Assembly: GCA_003116975.1 (NCBI GenBank)
Contig: BGKB01000043.1
Location: 248,001-312,000, forward strand
DNA from: Aurantiochytrium sp. KH105
Lineage: Eukaryota; Sar; Bigyra; Thraustochytrida; Thraustochytriidae
Direction of reading: 5' to 3'
DNA: 64,000 nt
Made by a program: the position numbers and the translations under genes
Shown here: positions 59,929 to 64,000 of the stretch, piece by piece
How the letters are laid out: every line of letters starts with the position of its first letter
Position numbering within the stretch: position 1 is the stretch's first letter
The notes under the pieces: model-generated
Told to the model about the DNA's origin: nothing
Database searches by the model: none
Seen by the model: the letters and a program-made list of their open reading frames with translations, nothing else

Positions 59929-62583
59929 ATGAACTTCCTTCCCAAGGTGCTTTTGCGCTCAGTTGGCAAGCTTATGTGTCCTTGTAGTGCTCTCGTCCTT
60001 TTGCTCGTGTTCTCCCTTTCTTCCCAGGAGAATGCAAGTCTTGAACATGATGTTGTTGTCAGCCTGCCGCTCGGTCTAAGATTAGCTAAAATGATGATGA
60101 CAGTTCTTCAATTCGTTGACCTTGAGCACGATTGCCCTCGAGTTTGCCCGCCTTGCGCGATGCAACGCAGGAAAGCTGGGGCGCTCGAGCAGGGCATCGC
60201 CGGCGGGCGAGAGGGCCCCGACTCGGACGAAGAAGGCGTCTCTTCGTGCAGCGGCGGCGGAAGCGACGACGACGACGACGACGACGACAACGATGAAGAA
60301 GACCACGAGATCCGCTTTGGAAATCAAGGTCTTCTTGGGCGCGCCAGCGCAGCAGCAGCCACGAGCAGCGTCGCGGCAGCAAAGCCGGCCTCAGGCATCT
60401 CGATTAAGGTGATAGTCTTGCTATTTGCCGCGGCCTTTACTGTTTTTCTAGGCTTTCAAGGCGCCGAAAAGCTCATCGAGATTATCTCCGCGGATGATGC
60501 CAGCGACGTGCTCGAGCCTGGAAGCGTCGGGGCTCCGGGATTCTCAAGTCAGCTGGAAGACGACGACGACGAAGATGGAGCAGACGACGGTGAAGATGAG
60601 GGTCTTGACTATCCTCAGCGTCTTCATGCTTATTATCAAAAACACAACCCGCAGCTCCTGGGTGACGTGCCCATGATCCTCGCACGCTACGCTGGAAATG
60701 AAAAAGAGCTGTTTGCCAAGTTGGAGAAAAAGTACGGAGACCCTGTCCTTCCTGCACGGGTGCAATATGGTGCCCCAGATGGAACGGGTGAGGCTGAAGA
60801 GGAGACAGACGAAGGTACCCTCGAAGATGACGACAACGACGAAGGCATCAATTCGATGCAACAGAAGCAAAAGACACACAGCGGCAGTGTCGCCAGAAAC
60901 AATCGCAACCCTTCGCAACATGCTTTCCTTCACAACAGTCACTCTCCTGAAATTGTAGACGTGAGTGCTCCTGATGAGAGCATGGATTCTGATGATGAAG
61001 ACGACGAGGATCCGTTCGCGGTCGAGTCCGATGACCCAGAAGATTCAAAAGAGTGGCAAAATAACGGAGACGGCTCAGCCGACGACTTTGGCCAGGACGC
61101 CTCTCCCGATGCTGACTTTAATGTACTTCACGAAATCGACGATGGCGTGAGCCTTCTCGATGGCCCTCGAAACGAGGCCAGCAGCATCGCGAGCCGCGGA
61201 AAAGTAAAAGTAATCGGTGTTGGTTTTCCTGGCACGGGCATTGACCACGTACACCGGTACATCAAGGATGGTCTTCAATGGGAGACAGCGTCTCGCGACG
61301 AAGTCGCTTCCACATTGCGCGATATTATGTCGCGACCTGGTCTTCCTGGATTCGATAAATTTGATGCCTACGAGGCAGTGGTCGATGACACCACTGCCCT
61401 CTTTTTCGAAGAGCTCATGGCCACCTATCCAAAGGCAAAGATTGTGCTCACTGTGCGCCCTGTCGATGAATGGTACGAGTCCTTTAAGTCTGTTGTCAGC
61501 AAGTTTTCGGGCGACGTGAGCTTGCTCCTCCGGCAAGAAGTCTATGAAGTGCTTCTTGGCAATCTAACGGCCAACGAGTTTGTGTGGAAAAAGCAATATC
61601 AGGCATTTTACCATCGTGCCCTTCACATCATTCCGCGCGCGCGACGGAAACTTCTTTGTGCGTATGCAGAGGAAGACGACCGCTGGGACTGGCTCGGTCG
61701 CTTTCTTACAGACGCACAGCACCCCGGCGCGGGCCCGCCGTTGCGTGTTTCTGGTTCGTGGCGAGCGCCGCGACTTTTACCGAGCAGGCAGCTGGCCTTG
61801 CTCATGCGTAACGAGCAGGTGAGCGATCCATTAAGCAAGGTTCACGAACTCTCAACACGTACGCTGGCCAACACCGGCGATTTGGGCGCCCTGCGTGTCA
61901 TAGGAGCTGGTCTTGACGCTACTGGAGGCGCGATGCTCGCGCAAGCCTTGAAGAAGCTGGGTCTCAAGGTCGCCAGTCAGTGGTACGAGTCTTCGTCGTC
62001 GTCATTATCGTCATCGTCTTCTTCTGACTCTTGCAGTGAGTGCCGCAAGGTTTCGCAAAATCTTCACCGCGTTCTTACGGAAGACACAAAGGAACCTGTA
62101 AACTTTGGCTACAACGGTATCTTCCATGGGGTTGATGCCATTGTCGGGTCTCCTGCGTCCATGCTCGTGCAAGAGGCAGCGCGCTTCAACCCAGACGCAA
62201 AAATTGTGCTGACCGTTCGAAATCTTGACGCCTGGTGGAAGGAGATGCGTTGTCGCATGCGCAGCTTGGAGCGTAAACATGGCACGTCGCGAAGATCTAA
62301 GTCACGATATGCAACGGCGTCAATGTACCATCGTCTCGTCTTTGGGTCAGAGGATCCCGTACGCGAATTTTTGCACAAACGACGATATCGCGATCACCTC
62401 CTTGGTCTTGCCGGCATCGCGCCCGAGCGAATACTCGTCATTGATCTCACACGAGATGGTCCGAGCGGCGACGCCTGGCGCCAACTTTGCCGATTTCTGA
62501 GAAGTAGCAAGTGCACGCCGCGTTTGGAAGCAAGCAGTTTTCCGTCACTGCGACCTTTTTGCGGAACAAGTGGCATGCGCTAG
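59929..62583 (+). CDS. Membrane protein with two tandem sulfotransferase-like (Sulfotransfer_4-type) domains
   Basis: The 884-residue protein has an N-terminal hydrophobic stretch (about 19-33), an acidic low-complexity region with a pure Asp run, and a membrane helix (about 156-176, ISIKVIVLLFAAAFTVFLGF), consistent with a type II Golgi or ER protein. A short module (about 225-280, YPQRLHAYYQKHNPQLLGDV, then RYAGNEKELFAKLEKKYG) and a second acidic linker follow. Two homologous domains come last. The first (about 425-640) starts KVKVIGVGFPGTGID and contains PKAKIVLTVRPVDEWYESF. The second (about 654-884) starts LRVIGAGLDATGG and contains PDAKIVLTVRNLDAWWKEM and ERILVIDL. These are marks of the sulfotransferase fold. 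Usual members have GFPRTGT in the PAPS-binding loop; here both loops lack the Arg and terminal Thr. It starts 45 bp after the previous gene. Confidence 0.8.
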   Translation: MNFLPKVLLRSVGKLMCPCSALVLLLVFSLSSQENASLEHDVVVSLPLGLRLAKMMMTVLQFVDLEHDCPRVCPPCAMQRRKAGALEQGIAGGREGPDSDEEGVSSCSGGGSDDDDDDDDNDEEDHEIRFGNQGLLGRASAAAATSSVAAAKPASGISIKVIVLLFAAAFTVFLGFQGAEKLIEIISADDASDVLEPGSVGAPGFSSQLEDDDDEDGADDGEDEGLDYPQRLHAYYQKHNPQLLGDVPMILARYAGNEKELFAKLEKKYGDPVLPARVQYGAPDGTGEAEEETDEGTLEDDDNDEGINSMQQKQKTHSGSVARNNRNPSQHAFLHNSHSPEIVDVSAPDESMDSDDEDDEDPFAVESDDPEDSKEWQNNGDGSADDFGQDASPDADFNVLHEIDDGVSLLDGPRNEASSIASRGKVKVIGVGFPGTGIDHVHRYIKDGLQWETASRDEVASTLRDIMSRPGLPGFDKFDAYEAVVDDTTALFFEELMATYPKAKIVLTVRPVDEWYESFKSVVSKFSGDVSLLLRQEVYEVLLGNLTANEFVWKKQYQAFYHRALHIIPRARRKLLCAYAEEDDRWDWLGRFLTDAQHPGAGPPLRVSGSWRAPRLLPSRQLALLMRNEQVSDPLSKVHELSTRTLANTGDLGALRVIGAGLDATGGAMLAQALKKLGLKVASQWYESSSSSLSSSSSSDSCSECRKVSQNLHRVLTEDTKEPVNFGYNGIFHGVDAIVGSPASMLVQEAARFNPDAKIVLTVRNLDAWWKEMRCRMRSLERKHGTSRRSKSRYATASMYHRLVFGSEDPVREFLHKRRYRDHLLGLAGIAPERILVIDLTRDGPSGDAWRQLCRFLRSSKCTPRLEASSFPSLRPFCGTSGMR

Positions 62584-63160
62584 GCAGTCGAGGAAGCGGA
62601 CCGACGAATAAACGAAACACAGAGAGAAAGATGGGCAGCGAACCGTTCTGCATTGATAGAACGGCTTAACGAATATTCCTTGCATGCCACTGTTGCTTGT
62701 GGCGGGCGAAAACGTATCGCGCGTGTGTTTTCCAGACAACTTATGCGGGAGATCAGAATATAATCTTTTGGAGGGATCAGTGGAGCAAAGGAGAATCACG
62801 TTGGATACTTGTTGCTATCGGTCTTTCACGGACCAAAATATGACATTAACTTTAGAATGATCGATTAAGTGGAATAATTGTTTGTTTGTTTGGATCATGA
62901 CAAAGAAGGTGATGAAAATGATGATTCTACACAGTCTTTTCTCCCAGATCGCGCTCTACAACGACATTAGGACCTAACCTCGTTCCTCTTTTTTTGTTCT
63001 CTCTCTCTCTCTCTCTCTCTTTCTCTTTAAAATTATTTCCATAGCCAAAGGAAAGAACATGAGTCCACGCGTGAAGGTTGCAAGATGTATGAATAGTAAG
63101 AGACGTGAGACACGCGGCCTGGAATCTTGAGACATTGCTGGAGATTTTCGTCTTTTCTCT
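62584..63160. other. Convergent spacer before the right-edge gene
   Basis: This 577-bp AT-richer interval has a TTTG run (62880-62891) and a (CT)n array (62998-63022). It should hold two 3' UTRs; no gene is seen. Confidence 0.5.
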
Positions 63161-64000
63161 TTACTCCCAGGGATTGTCAAAGAAAAGGCTTGAGTCGGTT
63201 TCGGTCTTGCGCTTTTGTTTCGCATCAAGAAGACTCTTGAGTACACTGCTTCCTTTGTTACTTTTCGCGTCACCGACTTGCATTTTGTCACCAGCACTGC
63301 CGCTGCCGCCTCGCTTGAGACGCCTTTCTGCGATGCGGATCACCACATTCGCGTATTCGAGCTGTTTTTCTGTCTCGGTGGCTTCATCGCCACCGTCGAC
63401 TTCATAACTATCGCCCTCTTCAGCGTCGTCATCGTCATCGTCGTCAGCACTACCACTACCACTCACGAGCTCGTCGGCATCCATCATGTCATCATCACCG
63501 TCGTCGTCATCATCGTCGCTGACGGATGAGGTCGCGGCATCATCGTCATCATTAGCAGCAGCAGCAGCAGCAGCAGCGGCCGCACTTTGCGCTTCGGAAA
63601 CTTCAGCAGCTTCACCCTTTACAACTTCTGTGGTTGCTTGCTCGGGTACACTGGCCTCGAGCGCCTAGAGGGTGAAGAACGGGCGTGCACTCGTCTGTTA
63701 GTCCTCTATTCTTCTTCCTCTTTATCTCCTTCTCCATCTTTGCGCCTCTCAAGTCCAGTCGACTCTAGCTTTTACGTACCATAATTTCAGCCATGGCCTC
63801 ATCGTCGTCGTCCTCGTCTTTGTTGGCGGGGGCGGCTCCATTCTCCGCAGCTGATGATTTCTCCTCCTTTTTCTTCTTTTCGTCCTCGCCTATACGCTGC
63901 TTCTTGGCAACGGGCGCGTCCTCGTCGGCGGTCTTGCGCTCCTCCACGCCGTCCTTCTCCTCCACAAGGCGGTCCACGCCGGCGTCAAAGAACCCGGCGG
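63161..64000 (-). CDS. Acidic nuclear-type protein, 3' part of a spliced gene (runs off the window)
   Basis: The gene enters from the right edge. The upstream exon (63780-64000 and beyond) begins AGFFDAGVDRLVEEKDGVEE and contains VAKKQRIGEDEKKKKEEK, a bipartite basic cluster that could be a nuclear localisation signal. It ends at a consensus donor GTACGT (63779). The intron runs to CCCTCTAG (63665), 115 bp, and the last exon (63161-63664) continues in phase zero with ALEASVPEQATTEVVKGE, polyalanine, several Asp/Glu runs, then a short ordered helix EKQLEYANVVIRIAERRLKR and the C-terminus SSLFFDNPWE. I do not recognise the family. The acidic runs with a basic signal suggest a chromatin or transcription protein, but that is inference. 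The frames on both sides of the intron agree. Confidence 0.75.

Noticed and set aside
1-64000. CRISPR arrays, telomere arrays, rRNA or retroelement genes
   Set aside because: No regular repeat-spacer pattern, no TTAGGG-type array, and no reverse transcriptase, integrase, transposase or rRNA motif was seen on either strand.

Overview
The window is nuclear DNA from a GC-rich, intron-poor eukaryote. Most genes are single long ORFs, and the three introns I can support inside coding regions are about 50-115 bp with GT..AG ends. The gene set (eEF1B, Vps26, Arp3, Atp23, lipin, Tlc-type ATP/ADP carrier, EGF-bearing and polyacidic membrane proteins) fits a free-living protist. My best guess is a labyrinthulomycete (thraustochytrid-like) stramenopile, but this rests on gene style and not on a search.

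Layout. Bases 1-2.6 kb hold no gene I can support; they carry simple repeats and then a degenerate four-copy tandem repeat that abuts the 3' end of an eEF1B gene. From 2.65 to 15.4 kb the genes are eEF1B (-), a small hypothetical protein (+) whose coding end overlaps that of a lipin-type phosphatidate phosphatase (-), retromer Vps26 (+), a cysteine-rich membrane protein (-), a secreted propeller-like protein (+), and a hypothetical protein (-). From about 15.4 to 30.9 kb there is a 15 kb stretch without a credible protein gene, full of tetra- and pentanucleotide arrays and AT/pyrimidine-rich blocks. A paralogue of the cysteine-rich membrane protein lies at its far edge (30.9 kb).

From 31 to 64 kb the window is gene-dense again: a possible small spliced gene, inositol polyphosphate 5-phosphatase with a CaaX end (+), dTDP/UDP-glucose 4,6-dehydratase (-), a PH-domain protein (+), an MFS transporter (+), a Tlc/NTT ATP:ADP transporter (+), an FtsJ-like methyltransferase with a CCCH finger (+), a tail-anchored TPR co-chaperone (+), a cPLA2-like lipase (-), spliced Atp23 (+), Arp3 (+), a membrane-anchored 3-hydroxyisobutyrate-dehydrogenase-family enzyme (-), an EGF plus AIG1/FAR-17a-like membrane protein (+), a protein with two sulfotransferase-like domains (+), and the 3' part of an acidic nuclear-type protein (-) running off the right edge.

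There is no operon logic. Neighbours are mostly divergent or convergent pairs with short spacers. Several genes touch lipid or phosphoinositide metabolism (lipin, 5-phosphatase, cPLA2-like, AIG1-like, PH protein), but I see no evidence of co-regulation. The most unusual items are the reordered SH3/N-LIP/LNS2 lipin, the canonical-looking NTT carrier, the paired ten-cysteine membrane proteins, the doubled sulfotransferase-like domain with altered P-loops, the EGF-AIG1 fusion, and the repeat-laden gene desert.
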